The notes under the pieces are model-generated. The model ran no database searches. It was not told where the DNA came from and worked only from the letters and a program-made list of their open reading frames with translations. A stretch of 64,000 bases of DNA from DATFPQ01 sp035264765 (GTDB taxonomy: Bacteria > Actinomycetota > Actinomycetes > Actinomycetales > Angustibacteraceae), in NCBI GenBank assembly GCA_035264765.1, contig DATFPQ010000202.1, positions 1 through 64,000 on the forward strand, given 5' to 3'. Position 1 is the stretch's first letter. Each line of letters opens with the position of its first letter. Shown piece by piece: positions 1 to 7,477 of the stretch. The position numbers and the translations under genes were made by a program.

Positions 1-1080
1 GTCGACGAGGAGCTGATCGCCGAGGTCCTCGCCACGGCCACCGGCATCCCGGTCTTCAAGCTGACCGAGGAGGAGTCCTCGCGGCTGCTGCGCATGGAGG
101 ACGAGCTGCACAAGCGGATCGTCGGCATGAACGACGCCATCCGTGCGCTGTCGCAGGCCATCCGGCGTACCCGCGCCGGCCTGAAGGACCCGCGCCGTCC
201 CGGTGGCTCGTTCATCTTCGCCGGTCCCACCGGTGTGGGTAAGACCGAGCTCGCCAAGACGCTCGCCGAGTTCCTTTTCGGTGACGAGGACTCGCTGATC
301 CAGCTCGACATGAGCGAGTTCAGCGAGAAGCACACCGTCTCGCGGCTGTTCGGCTCGCCTCCCGGCTACGTCGGGTACGAGGAGGGCGGCCAGCTCACCG
401 AGAAGGTGCGCCGCAAGCCGTTCTCCGTCGTGCTGTTCGACGAGGTCGAGAAGGCCCACCCGGACATCTTCAACTCGCTGCTGCAGATCCTGGAGGACGG
501 TCGCCTGACCGACTCCCAGGGCCGGATGGTGGACTTCAAGAACACCGTCATCATCATGACGACGAACCTCGGCACCCGGGACATCTCCAAGGGCCAGGGC
601 GTCGGATTCTCCTCCGGCAGCGACACGGCGACCGGCTACGAGCGGATGAAGTCCAAGGTCACGGACGAGCTGAAGCAGCACTTCCGCCCGGAGTTCCTGA
701 ACCGTGTGGACGACACCATCGTGTTCCCGCAGCTGACGCAGGACGAGATCATCCAGATCGTCGACCTGATGCTGGCCCGGCTGGACGAGCGGCTCAAGGA
801 CAAGGACATGGGCATCGAGCTCACGCCCGCGGCCAAGGCCCTGCTCGCCGAGCGCGGGTACGACCCGGTCCTCGGTGCGCGCCCGCTGCGCCGGACGATC
901 CAGCGCGAGATCGAGGACGTGCTCTCGGAGAAGATCCTGTACGGCGAGCTGAAGGCCGGCTCGATCGTGCTGGTCGACATCGAGGGAGAGGGCAAGCAGC
1001 GCACGTTCACCTTCGCGGGCACGCCGAAGGCCGCGCTGCCGGACGCGCCGCCGGTCGAGACCGCCGGCACGCAGGACTGA
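1..1080 (+). CDS. clpC: ClpC AAA+ unfoldase, C-terminal part (5' truncated by window edge)
   Basis: The reading frame is open from base 1 to the TGA at 1078, giving 359 residues without the native start. They cover the second AAA+ module of a ClpC-type Hsp100 ATPase. Visible are Walker A GPTGVGKT (about residues 75-82), the pore-loop GYVGYEEGGQ, Walker B VVLFDEVEKAHP, and the D2 small domain with GARPLRRTIQ. ClpC unfolds substrates and threads them into the ClpP protease in the cytoplasm; a VGF loop of the ClpP-binding type is seen as GVGFSSG. The N-domain and D1 lie upstream of the window. A strong terminator follows directly. Identification is near certain. Confidence 0.97.
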   Translation, partial: VDEELIAEVLATATGIPVFKLTEEESSRLLRMEDELHKRIVGMNDAIRALSQAIRRTRAGLKDPRRPGGSFIFAGPTGVGKTELAKTLAEFLFGDEDSLIQLDMSEFSEKHTVSRLFGSPPGYVGYEEGGQLTEKVRRKPFSVVLFDEVEKAHPDIFNSLLQILEDGRLTDSQGRMVDFKNTVIIMTTNLGTRDISKGQGVGFSSGSDTATGYERMKSKVTDELKQHFRPEFLNRVDDTIVFPQLTQDEIIQIVDLMLARLDERLKDKDMGIELTPAAKALLAERGYDPVLGARPLRRTIQREIEDVLSEKILYGELKAGSIVLVDIEGEGKQRTFTFAGTPKAALPDAPPVETAGTQD

Positions 1081-1101
1081 CCGCACACGCTGCACCGCCG
1101 A

Positions 1102-1133
1102 GGGGGCGGGACCGGTTCGCCGGTCCCGCCCCC
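1102..1133 (+). terminator. Rho-independent-type hairpin after clpC
   Basis: A perfect 14-bp G+C-rich stem (1102-1115 with 1120-1133) closes a TTCG tetraloop 22 bases after the clpC stop. No long T-run follows, as is common in actinobacteria. Confidence 0.85.
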
Positions 1134-1399
1134 TCCTGGGTGTGGGTGCCGCGCCGAGGTCGCGCGTCGCGGTGCGTGCGCCCCGGCGGCCGCGCCGCTC
1201 GTTCTTCGTGGCGCCCCGCCGTCGCTCTGGCTCGCGTGGTGGATGCGGCGGTGGATGCGACGCGCTGGCTGCTCGCGCGACCCCTTCGCCGCATCCACGG
1301 CCGCAGCCACCGTCGGGCTGCCGTGCCCGCGGGGGCTGGTGGGTGGGGTCGGCGTCCGGCGTCGGCGTCGTCCCGACGTCCTGCCGACACGCGCGCCTC

Positions 1400-1451
1400 T
1401 CGGCGTCATCGTGGCAAGGAGCACGTCCCCAGCGACGTTCGTTGCCACGAT
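1400..1451. repeat. Dispersed palindromic element, copy A
   Basis: This sits in the 436-bp gene-free stretch between the 3' end of clpC and the 3' end of the ABC ATPase gene. Arms ATCGTGGCAA (1408-1417) and TTGCCACGAT (1442-1451) are exact reverse complements, extending to 14 bp (1404-1417 / 1442-1455). The 24-base centre ends in AGCGACGTTCG. A second copy of the same 52-base layout lies at 16780-16831, also between convergent genes. Apart from the clpC terminator I see nothing else supportable in 1134-1516. Confidence 0.7.
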
Positions 1452-1516
1452 GACGGTCGTGGACGTCCGAGGCCGTCGGGGGGCGGCTTCGTCCAGAGGT
1501 GCCTCGGGGAGGGGTG

Positions 1517-2284
1517 CTAGAGCACGCGGGACAGGAACTCGCGCAGCCGCTCGCTCTCGGGAGCACCGAACACCTGAGCGGGAGGACCCTGCTCGACGAC
1601 GACCCCGTGGTCCATGAACACGACGGAGTCGGCGACCTCGCGGGCGAAGCCCATCTCGTGCGTGACCACCACCATGGTCATGCCCTGCTGGGACAGATCC
1701 GCCATCAGCGCCAGGACGCCCTTCACGAGCTCGGGGTCGAGGGCCGACGTCGCCTCGTCGAAGAGCATCACCTGCGGGTCCATCGCCAGCGCTCGCGCGA
1801 TCGCGACCCGCTGCTGCTGACCGCCGGAGAGCTGGCTGGGCCGGGACGACGCCTTGTGCCGGAGGCCGACGACATCGAGCTGAGCCAGGGCGGCCGCCTC
1901 GGCCTGCTCCTGCGACATGCCCCGCAGCGTGCGCAGCGCCATCGTGATGTTCTGCAGCACCGTCTTGTGCGGGAACAGGTGGAACTGCTGGAAGACCATG
2001 CCGATCTTCTGCCGCAAGGCGTCCGGGTCGGCGTCCAGGACGCTGGCCCCGTCGACCAGCACGTCGCCGGCGTCCGGCTCGATCAGCCGGTTGATGGTGC
2101 GCAGCAGGGTCGACTTGCCGGACCCGGAGGGTCCGATCACGCACACCGTGCTGCCGGCGGGGACGTTGAGGTCGACGCCGCGCAGCACCTTGTTGCGCCC
2201 GAAGGCGAGGTGCACGCCGCGCAGCTGAACGCTGACCGGCTGCGCCGTGCCTCGTACGGTGGGCGTCGGTACGGCAGTGCTCAC
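1517..2284 (-). CDS. Amino-acid ABC transporter ATP-binding protein (GlnQ/TcyC type)
   Basis: A 255-residue cytoplasmic ATPase of the polar-amino-acid importer family. Walker A GPSGSGKST is at 51-59, the signature LSGGQQQRVAIARAL near 150, and Walker B VMLFDEATSALD near 175; the length is normal. It is the last gene of a three-gene minus-strand operon (binding protein, permease, ATPase), starting at a GTG two bases after the permease stop. The upstream SAM riboswitch and Cys-containing leader peptide suggest the operon imports a sulfur amino acid (methionine or cystine); that is inference from regulation, not from the ATPase. Confidence 0.92.
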   Translation of the reverse strand: MSTAVPTPTVRGTAQPVSVQLRGVHLAFGRNKVLRGVDLNVPAGSTVCVIGPSGSGKSTLLRTINRLIEPDAGDVLVDGASVLDADPDALRQKIGMVFQQFHLFPHKTVLQNITMALRTLRGMSQEQAEAAALAQLDVVGLRHKASSRPSQLSGGQQQRVAIARALAMDPQVMLFDEATSALDPELVKGVLALMADLSQQGMTMVVVTHEMGFAREVADSVVFMDHGVVVEQGPPAQVFGAPESERLREFLSRVL

Positions 2285-2286
2285 GG

Positions 2287-3042
2287 TTACCTGCCTTCCA
2301 GAGAGACGACGGTGTCGACCTCGAAGTCGTCCTCGCTCGGGCGTCCCTCGCGCAGCCGTCGGTCGACCGCGTTGACCAGGTGCGTGAGCGGGACGGTGAT
2401 GGCCAGGTAGAACAGGCCCGCGAGCAGCAGGGCCGAGGCGTTCCCGGTGTTCGCGGCGAAGTCCTGCCCGATGCGGAACAGCTCCCGCTGGCTCGCGAGC
2501 AGACCGAGGAAGTAGACCAGGCTGGAGTCCTTGATCAACGCGATCAGCTGGTTCACCCAGGCCGGCAGCACGCGGCGCACGCCCTGCGGGATGACGACCA
2601 GCCGCATCGCCTGCCGGTGCGAGAAGCCGAGCGCCCGGGTGGCCTCCAGCTGGCTCGCCTCGACGCTCTGGATGCCGGCGCGGAAGATCTCACCGATGTA
2701 GGCGCCGGCGATCAGGGACAGCGCCAGGATGCCGAGCGGGTACGGGTTCGGTCCCCAGATCTCGAGCCCCAGCGGCGCCAGCCCGACTCCGACCAGCAGG
2801 ATCGTCACGGCGGCCGGCAGGCCGCGGAACACGTCGGTGTAGGTCCGCGCCGGCCAGCGTAGCCACCGGCTGTGGCTCAGGCCGCACACCGCGAGCAGCA
2901 TGCCCAGCAGCGTGCCGAGCAGCGCGGACGACACCGCCAGCAGCAGCGTGTTCGGCAGCCCGATGGTGAGCATCTCGGGCAGCGCCTCGCGCATCGCCTC
3001 GAGGTCGAAGAAGGTGTCCCACAGCGTTCTCAGCGTCTCCAC
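2287..3042 (-). CDS. Amino-acid ABC transporter permease (HisM/GlnP family)
   Basis: A 251-residue inner-membrane permease, about five hydrophobic segments, with the binding-protein-dependent transport signature around GAYIGEIFRAGIQSVEASQLEATRALG (EAA loop), which contacts the ATPase. The start is a GTG. It lies 105 bases downstream of the binding-protein gene and 2 bases upstream of the ATPase. Only one permease is present, so a homodimer is likely, as in many family-3 systems. The C-terminus is a short charged tail. Substrate is probably a sulfur amino acid, judging only from the leader region. Confidence 0.9.
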   Translation of the reverse strand: METLRTLWDTFFDLEAMREALPEMLTIGLPNTLLLAVSSALLGTLLGMLLAVCGLSHSRWLRWPARTYTDVFRGLPAAVTILLVGVGLAPLGLEIWGPNPYPLGILALSLIAGAYIGEIFRAGIQSVEASQLEATRALGFSHRQAMRLVVIPQGVRRVLPAWVNQLIALIKDSSLVYFLGLLASQRELFRIGQDFAANTGNASALLLAGLFYLAITVPLTHLVNAVDRRLREGRPSEDDFEVDTVVSLEGR

Positions 3043-3080
3043 ACCGTCACCACCCCTTCAGCCGCGGCAGTGCGCGCAGA

Positions 3081-3114
3081 GGAGCGGGCAAAGGAGCGGG
3101 CACTGGAGCGGGCA
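3081..3114. repeat. 12-bp tandem repeat (3 copies) in an intra-operon gap
   Basis: Three copies of GGAGCGGGCA at 3081, 3093 and 3105 (period 12) occupy the 105-bp gap between the binding-protein and permease genes. Role unknown; it could affect the relative expression of the two genes. Confidence 0.6.
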
Positions 3115-3147
3115 CGGCCGCGGGCACCGGAGTCCTCACGGCCGACC

Positions 3148-4038
3148 TCAGGATGCGCTGCTGCTGGCCGACGGCGTCGCGCCCTTCACCGGCGGGACCT
3201 TCACCGTGCCGCTGCCTGGCTTGAAGTCCGCGGGGATCGCCCGGCCGGGGTAGTACTGCTCCTGCAGCTTGGTCCAGGTGCCGTCCGCGATCACCTGGTC
3301 GAGGGCCTTGTTGAGCGCCTCGCGCAGCGCGGTGTTGCCCTTGGCGACCGCGAAGGCGGTCGGCGCCGGGCTGAGCTCCTTGGCCGCGAGCACGACCTTG
3401 CCCTTGCTGTCGTTCGCCGTCTTCTCACCGATCTCGGCGGGCGCGATCCAGGCGTCCGAGGTCTTGGTGCGCAGCTGGTTCAGCGCCGTGTTGTAGTCCG
3501 GGACGCGGACCGGGTCGAGGCCGTTCTTGGTCGCGTAGTCGTCCTGGACGGTGCCCTGGACGACGACGACCCGCTTGCCCTGCAGCTGGTCGAAGCCCTT
3601 GATGGCAGAACCCGCCGGCACGTCGAGACCGAAGTAGCCGAAGTCGTAGCCGTTGGTGAAGTCGACAGTCTTCTTACGCTCGTCGGTGATCGTGATGGAC
3701 GAGCTGCCGACGTCGAACTTGTGGCTGTTGACCTGCGCGAGCAGCGCGGAGAAGTCGGTGCCGACGAACTCCGGCTTCAGCCCGAGCTTGCCCGCGACAG
3801 CGGTCATCAGGTCGTTGTCGAAGCCGGTGAACTTGCCGTCCTTGAGGAAGACGTTCGGGGGCGCGTCGGTCAGCGTGGCGATCCGCAGCGTGCCCGGCTG
3901 CTGGAGGTTGTAGGGGTTGTCGCTCGCCCCGGACGACGACGACGAGGTGCCGCCGCCACCTCCGCAGGCAGCGAGGACGGCCAGCGCGGCGACGGCGGCG
4001 AGGGCGGACAGGGAACGGGTCAGGCGGGGGCGAGGCAC
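3148..4038 (-). CDS. Family-3 solute-binding lipoprotein of amino-acid ABC importer
   Basis: A 296-residue extracytoplasmic substrate-binding protein. It has a lipoprotein signal peptide with lipobox LAAC (Cys25), a Gly/Ser linker, then a bacterial extracellular solute-binding family 3 domain (TLRIATLTDAPPNVF, GFDNDLMTAVAGKLG, DVGSSSITITDERKK). The C-terminus is Ser/Ala-rich. It is first in the operon with the permease and ATPase. The GTG start at 4038 follows a GGAG. Upstream lie a 24-codon leader peptide and a SAM riboswitch, implying control by sulfur status; cystine or methionine is the likely ligand (inference). Confidence 0.92.
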   Translation of the reverse strand: MPRPRLTRSLSALAAVAALAVLAACGGGGGTSSSSSGASDNPYNLQQPGTLRIATLTDAPPNVFLKDGKFTGFDNDLMTAVAGKLGLKPEFVGTDFSALLAQVNSHKFDVGSSSITITDERKKTVDFTNGYDFGYFGLDVPAGSAIKGFDQLQGKRVVVVQGTVQDDYATKNGLDPVRVPDYNTALNQLRTKTSDAWIAPAEIGEKTANDSKGKVVLAAKELSPAPTAFAVAKGNTALREALNKALDQVIADGTWTKLQEQYYPGRAIPADFKPGSGTVKVPPVKGATPSASSSAS

Positions 4039-4117
4039 GGATGCTCCAGGTACTGATGCAGAGGAGGAAAGGGGGGGAGGCGGCCACGCAGGCTGCGCGG
4101 CGCGAGACTGGGCGTCC

Positions 4118-4192
4118 CTACGGTCGACAGAGCATCGCCGCGGTGCGGCACAGGTCGACGTGGCGCCGAAGATACGGGCGCGGACGACTCAT
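4118..4192 (-). CDS. Cys-containing leader peptide upstream of amino-acid ABC operon
   Basis: A 24-codon reading frame starts at ATG 4192, with GGAGG (4201-4205) eight bases upstream, and ends at TAG 4118. The peptide is basic, contains RRHVDLCR, and has Cys codons at positions 15 and 22, the second two codons before the end. From memory, short actinobacterial leader peptides with an R-R-H-V-D-L core and terminal Cys residues occur upstream of sulfur-metabolism genes and act as cysteine-responsive attenuators. A small hairpin (4137-4149) lies over codons 15-19. Placement between a SAM riboswitch and the importer genes fits such a role. The Shine-Dalgarno and the motif support it being real; attenuation itself is inferred. 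Confidence 0.75.
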   Translation of the reverse strand: MSRPRPYLRRHVDLCRTAAMLCRP

Positions 4193-4202
4193 GGGACGGA
4201 CC

Positions 4203-4290
4203 TCCATCGGTCCTGGCGGTAGCACCTCACCCCTGCGGGGGCAGTTGCTGCGACGTCGACGAGCCAGGTCTCTCGGTCGCTCTGGATGGA
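4203..4290 (-). promoter_or_regulatory. SAM riboswitch (S-box superfamily, SAM-I or SAM-I/IV-like)
   Basis: Read on the minus strand, P1 pairs TCCATC (4290-4285) with GATGGA (4208-4203). Between them are AGAG and CGAGAGAC, the core CGCAGCAAC, a small CCCC/GGGG stem and the conserved GGTGCTACCGCCAG. This order of elements matches the S-box family, which binds S-adenosylmethionine. It lies directly before the leader peptide and the family-3 importer. The 3' strand of P1 overlaps the leader peptide's GGAGG, which suggests SAM binding could block leader-peptide translation. Confidence 0.85.
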
Positions 4291-4297
4291 CCCTCCG

Positions 4298-4327
4298 ATG
4301 ATCCCAGGGGTGGACCCAATCCGCCAA
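4298..4327 (-). promoter_or_regulatory. Possible promoter for riboswitch-ABC operon
   Basis: On the minus strand TTGGCG (4327-4322) and GATCAT (4303-4298) are 18 bases apart, ending just before the riboswitch. Only a fair consensus match; position is the main support. Confidence 0.35.
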
Positions 4328-4333
4328 ACCAGG

Positions 4334-4378
4334 AGCCGCCGGCCGAGGTGTGCAACGCGACACACCCGGCCGACGGCT
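4334..4378 (-). terminator. Hairpin terminator after beta-glucosidase gene
   Basis: A long inverted repeat (outer AGCCG/CGGCT, inner GGCCGaGGTGTG/CACACCcGGCC, loop near 4352-4360) lies about 50 bases downstream of the minus-strand beta-glucosidase stop and just upstream of the ABC operon promoter. Confidence 0.75.
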
Positions 4379-4426
4379 CGACGCCCCCGTGGGCACCTGG
4401 CGCAGAAACCGCCCCGGGTCTGGCCC

Positions 4427-5860
4427 TCAGACGGCGGGGAGCTTGTTAGCGCGAACGACGTCGGCGTACCAGCCGGCGCTGTCCTTGGGGGTGCGCTGCT
4501 GGGTGTCGTAGTCGACGTACACGATGCCGAACCGCTTGGAGAAGCCGTAGGCCCACTCGAAGTTGTCGAGCAGGGACCACAGGAAGTACCCATGCACCGG
4601 CGCGCCCGCCTCGATCGCGTCGAGCACCGCCGCCAGGTGCGGCCGCAGGTAGGCGATGCGGTCGTCGTCGTGGACGCGGCCGTCGTCGTCCACCTGGTCC
4701 GGGTACGCCGCGCCGTTCTCGGTCACCATCAGGTCGACCCCGGGGTAGTCCCGGTGCAGACGGAGCAGCAGCTCGCGCATCCCCGTGGGGTCGATCGGCC
4801 AGCCCATGTCGGTGCGCGGCCCCGGCTGCTCTGGGAACTCGACGTTGTCGCAGGCGATCCACGGGGTGGCGGCCGCGTCGCCGTGACCGTCCGCGCTCTG
4901 CCGCGGCGAGGAGCCGTCCCAAGCACGCACCACGGTCGGCGAGTAGTAGTTGAGGCCGAGGACGTCCGGCACCTGGTGCACCAGGTCGAGGTCGCCGTCC
5001 TGGACGAACGACCAGTCGGTGACGGCGCGGGTGTCGTCGATCACGTCCTGCGGGTAGCTCCCAGACATGACGGGGCCGAGGAAGACCCGGTTCTGCAGCC
5101 CGTCGACCCGACGGACGGCGTTCTCGTCCTCCGGTGCGCCGGAGGGGGAGCGCACCCAGGCGAGGTTGAGGGTCAGCGCGACCCGGGCGTCCGGCACCGC
5201 GTGCCGGAGGGCGGCGGTCGCCAGCCCGTGCGCCAGGTTGAGGTGGTGCACGGCGGCCAGCGCGGCGGCGGGGTCCTGACGGCCCGGCGCGTGGACACCG
5301 CTGGCGTAGCCCAGGTAGGCGGAGCACCAGGGCTCGTTGAGCGTGATGTAGGTGCCGACCTGCGGCGACAGCGCGCGGGCCACGATGGCGGCGTACTCCG
5401 CGAACAGCTCGGCGGTGCGTCGGTTGGTCCAGCCGCCGGCGTCCTCGAGCGCCTGCGGGAGGTCCCAGTGGTACAGCGTGACGGCCGGCTCGATCCCCGC
5501 GCCGACCAGCTCGTCGACCAGCTCGCGGTAGAAGTCGAGGCCCTCCTCGTTCACCGGACCGAGGCCCTCCGGTGTCACCTGCGGCGTGATGCGCGGCCAG
5601 GCGACGGAGAACCGGTAGGACTGCAGCCCGAGGCTGCGCATGAGGGCGACGTCCTCGCGGAACCGGTGGTAGTGGTCGTCCGCGACGTCCCCGGTGTCGC
5701 CGTTCAGCACCTTGCCCGGCGTGTGGCTGAACGTGTCCCAGATGGAGGGCGTGCGACCGCCCTCGGCCACCGCTCCCTCGATCTGGTACGACGCCGTTGC
5801 CGAGCCCCAGAGGAAGCCCTCCGGGAAGACGCGGGCGTCGTTGGAAGGGGTGCTCTCCAC
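4427..5860 (-). CDS. Beta-glucosidase, glycoside hydrolase family 1
   Basis: A 477-residue cytoplasmic (no signal peptide) retaining glycosidase with a full-length GH1 (beta/alpha)8 barrel. Seen are the N-terminal signature FPEGFLWGSATASYQIEGA, acid/base Glu176 in TLNEPW, nucleophile Glu381 in TENG, and C-terminal WSLLDNFEWAYGFSKRFG. It hydrolyses beta-linked glucosides, probably cellobiose or aryl-glucosides taken up from outside. It is monocistronic, with its own terminator, and divergent from argA. No sugar transporter or LacI regulator is adjacent, so the physiological substrate is unclear. Confidence 0.95.
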   Translation of the reverse strand: MESTPSNDARVFPEGFLWGSATASYQIEGAVAEGGRTPSIWDTFSHTPGKVLNGDTGDVADDHYHRFREDVALMRSLGLQSYRFSVAWPRITPQVTPEGLGPVNEEGLDFYRELVDELVGAGIEPAVTLYHWDLPQALEDAGGWTNRRTAELFAEYAAIVARALSPQVGTYITLNEPWCSAYLGYASGVHAPGRQDPAAALAAVHHLNLAHGLATAALRHAVPDARVALTLNLAWVRSPSGAPEDENAVRRVDGLQNRVFLGPVMSGSYPQDVIDDTRAVTDWSFVQDGDLDLVHQVPDVLGLNYYSPTVVRAWDGSSPRQSADGHGDAAATPWIACDNVEFPEQPGPRTDMGWPIDPTGMRELLLRLHRDYPGVDLMVTENGAAYPDQVDDDGRVHDDDRIAYLRPHLAAVLDAIEAGAPVHGYFLWSLLDNFEWAYGFSKRFGIVYVDYDTQQRTPKDSAGWYADVVRANKLPAV

Positions 5861-5956
5861 GGGTGCTCCTGTCGTCGGGGGAATGGCGGATGCAGCCTAG
5901 TGCGGTCGACGCCCCGGGCTCGCTGGCCGGTCGGTCCAAGACGGCAGAATGAGCGG

Positions 5957-6484
5957 GTGCCCTCCTTCCGCCGAGCCGACGTCACCGTGCGCCGGGCGCG
6001 GACCGGGGACGTCCCCGGCATCCGTCGGCTGGTCGAGCCGCTCGCCGACAAGGGGGTGCTGGTCCGCAAGGACGCCGTGGCGTACTACGAGGGGCTGCAG
6101 CAGTTCGCAGTGGCCGAGACCCCGGCCGGTGAGGTGGCGGGGTGCGGAGCGCTGCACGTCCTGTGGGACGACCTGGCCGAGGTCCGGACGCTCGCGGTCG
6201 GGCCGCAGCACCTCGGGATGGGCGTCGGCAGCGCGCTCCTGCGGGCGCTTTTGGACGAGGCCGTGCGGCTCGGCGTCGGGCGGGTGTTCTGCCTGACCTT
6301 CGAGGTGGAGTTCTTCGCCCGGCACGGGTTCCAGGTGATCGAGGGCGCGCCGGTCGACCCGGAGGTCTACCGCCAGCTGCTGCGGTCGTACGACGTCGGC
6401 GTCGCCGAGTTCCTCGACCTGGACCGGGTCAAACCGAACACCCTCGGCAACACCCGGATGCTCCTCACCTTCGACCAGCCGTAG
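5957..6484 (+). CDS. argA: Amino-acid N-acetyltransferase (ArgA, short actinobacterial type)
   Basis: A 175-residue GNAT enzyme starting at GTG 5957. It resembles the short mycobacterial ArgA that acetylates glutamate or glutamine in the first step of arginine synthesis. Hallmarks are VRRARTGDVPGIRRLV, GCGALHVLWDDLAEVRTLAV, the acetyl-CoA loop LGMGVGSALL, FEVEFFARHGF, and the C-terminal YDVGVAEFLDLDRVKPNTLGNTRM. It lacks the kinase-like domain of E. coli ArgA, as expected for this type. It stands alone, convergent with the downstream ABC genes (9-bp gap). No other arg genes are nearby. Confidence 0.88.
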   Translation: MPSFRRADVTVRRARTGDVPGIRRLVEPLADKGVLVRKDAVAYYEGLQQFAVAETPAGEVAGCGALHVLWDDLAEVRTLAVGPQHLGMGVGSALLRALLDEAVRLGVGRVFCLTFEVEFFARHGFQVIEGAPVDPEVYRQLLRSYDVGVAEFLDLDRVKPNTLGNTRMLLTFDQP

Positions 6485-6493
6485 CAGCGGGCC

Positions 6494-7477
6494 TCAGCGC
6501 TCGGACAGGTACAGCCGGCGGACGACGTCCTCGATCCGCGGCTCCTCGACGGTCAGGTCGCGCACCTCCGCTCGCTTGCTCACCGCCTGCAGCACGGCCG
6601 CGGCGGTCGTGTCCCGCGGCGCGAACGCCAGCCGCTGGCGCAGCCCGTGCCCCTCGACGCCGACCAGCCGGGTTCCCGGAACGTCGTCCAGCGGCGCGGC
6701 CGGCTCGGCGAGGTCGACGACGAGAACCCGGTCCGCGCCCACCCGCGTGACCAGGCCGGGCAGCGAGCCGTCGTAGGCCACCCGGCCCCGGTCGACCACC
6801 AGGACCCGGTCGCAGAGCCGTTCGACGTCGCCCATGTCGTGCGTCGTGAGCAGCAGGGTGGTGCCCCGCTCGGCACGCTCCTCCCGCAGGAAGATCCGCA
6901 GCCGCTCCTTGCTCAGCACGTCCAGCCCGATCGTTGGCTCGTCCAGCACGACCAGCCGCGGGGAGTGCAGCAGGGCCGCGGCGACCTCCCCGCGCATGCG
7001 CTGGCCGAGGGAGAGCTGGCGCACCGGCGTGTCGAGGAACTCCGCCAGCTCCAGCCGGTCCACCAGCTCGTCCCGGCGCGCCCGCCACACCGGGTCCGGC
7101 AGCCGGTGCACGGCACCGAGCACCCGTAGCGAGTCGGTGAGCGGCAGGTCCCACCAGAGCTGGCTGCGCTGGCCGAACACCACGCCGATCTCGCGGGCGA
7201 GCAGCCGCCGCTGCGTCACCGGGTCGAGCCCGCAGGTCCGCACGCTGCCGGACGTCGGGACGAGGATGCCCGTGAGCATCTTGATCGTCGTCGACTTGCC
7301 GGCCCCGTTGGCGCCGACGTAGCCGACGGCCTCCCCGGCGGTGATGGTCAGGTCGAGGCCGTCCACTGCCGCGACCAGGTGCCTGTCGCGGCGCAACCCA
7401 CCGGTCGCTCGGCGGACGACGAAGGTGCGCCGCAGCCCCCGGGCCTCGACCAGGACGTCGGTCGGGGCGCCGGTCAT
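6494..7477 (-). CDS. ABC-2-type transporter ATP-binding protein (COG4586-like)
   Basis: A 327-residue ATPase: Walker A GANGAGKST at 55-63, signature LSLGQRMRGEVAAALL near 155, Walker B LVVLDEPTIGLD near 176, and a C-terminal accessory domain typical of exporter ATPases. The ATG at 7477 overlaps the permease stop by four bases. With two ABC-2-type permeases upstream it forms a three-gene exporter of unknown substrate. A longer in-frame extension to 7861 is open but lies inside the permease gene and is not homologous. The partner permease at 8327-9120 is frameshifted, so the complex may be non-functional. Confidence 0.88.
   Translation of the reverse strand: MTGAPTDVLVEARGLRRTFVVRRATGGLRRDRHLVAAVDGLDLTITAGEAVGYVGANGAGKSTTIKMLTGILVPTSGSVRTCGLDPVTQRRLLAREIGVVFGQRSQLWWDLPLTDSLRVLGAVHRLPDPVWRARRDELVDRLELAEFLDTPVRQLSLGQRMRGEVAAALLHSPRLVVLDEPTIGLDVLSKERLRIFLREERAERGTTLLLTTHDMGDVERLCDRVLVVDRGRVAYDGSLPGLVTRVGADRVLVVDLAEPAAPLDDVPGTRLVGVEGHGLRQRLAFAPRDTTAAAVLQAVSKRAEVRDLTVEEPRIEDVVRRLYLSER

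Noticed and set aside
636..2144. Long open frame (about 500 codons) antisense to clpC and the ABC ATPase
   Set aside because: It is the G+C-driven shadow of real genes: composition is Arg/Gly/Pro/Ala runs with no domain, and it covers a terminator and the end of a certain gene.
4286..5956. Upstream extension of argA by more than 500 codons
   Set aside because: It runs antisense through the whole beta-glucosidase gene; only the part from GTG 5957 resembles a protein family.
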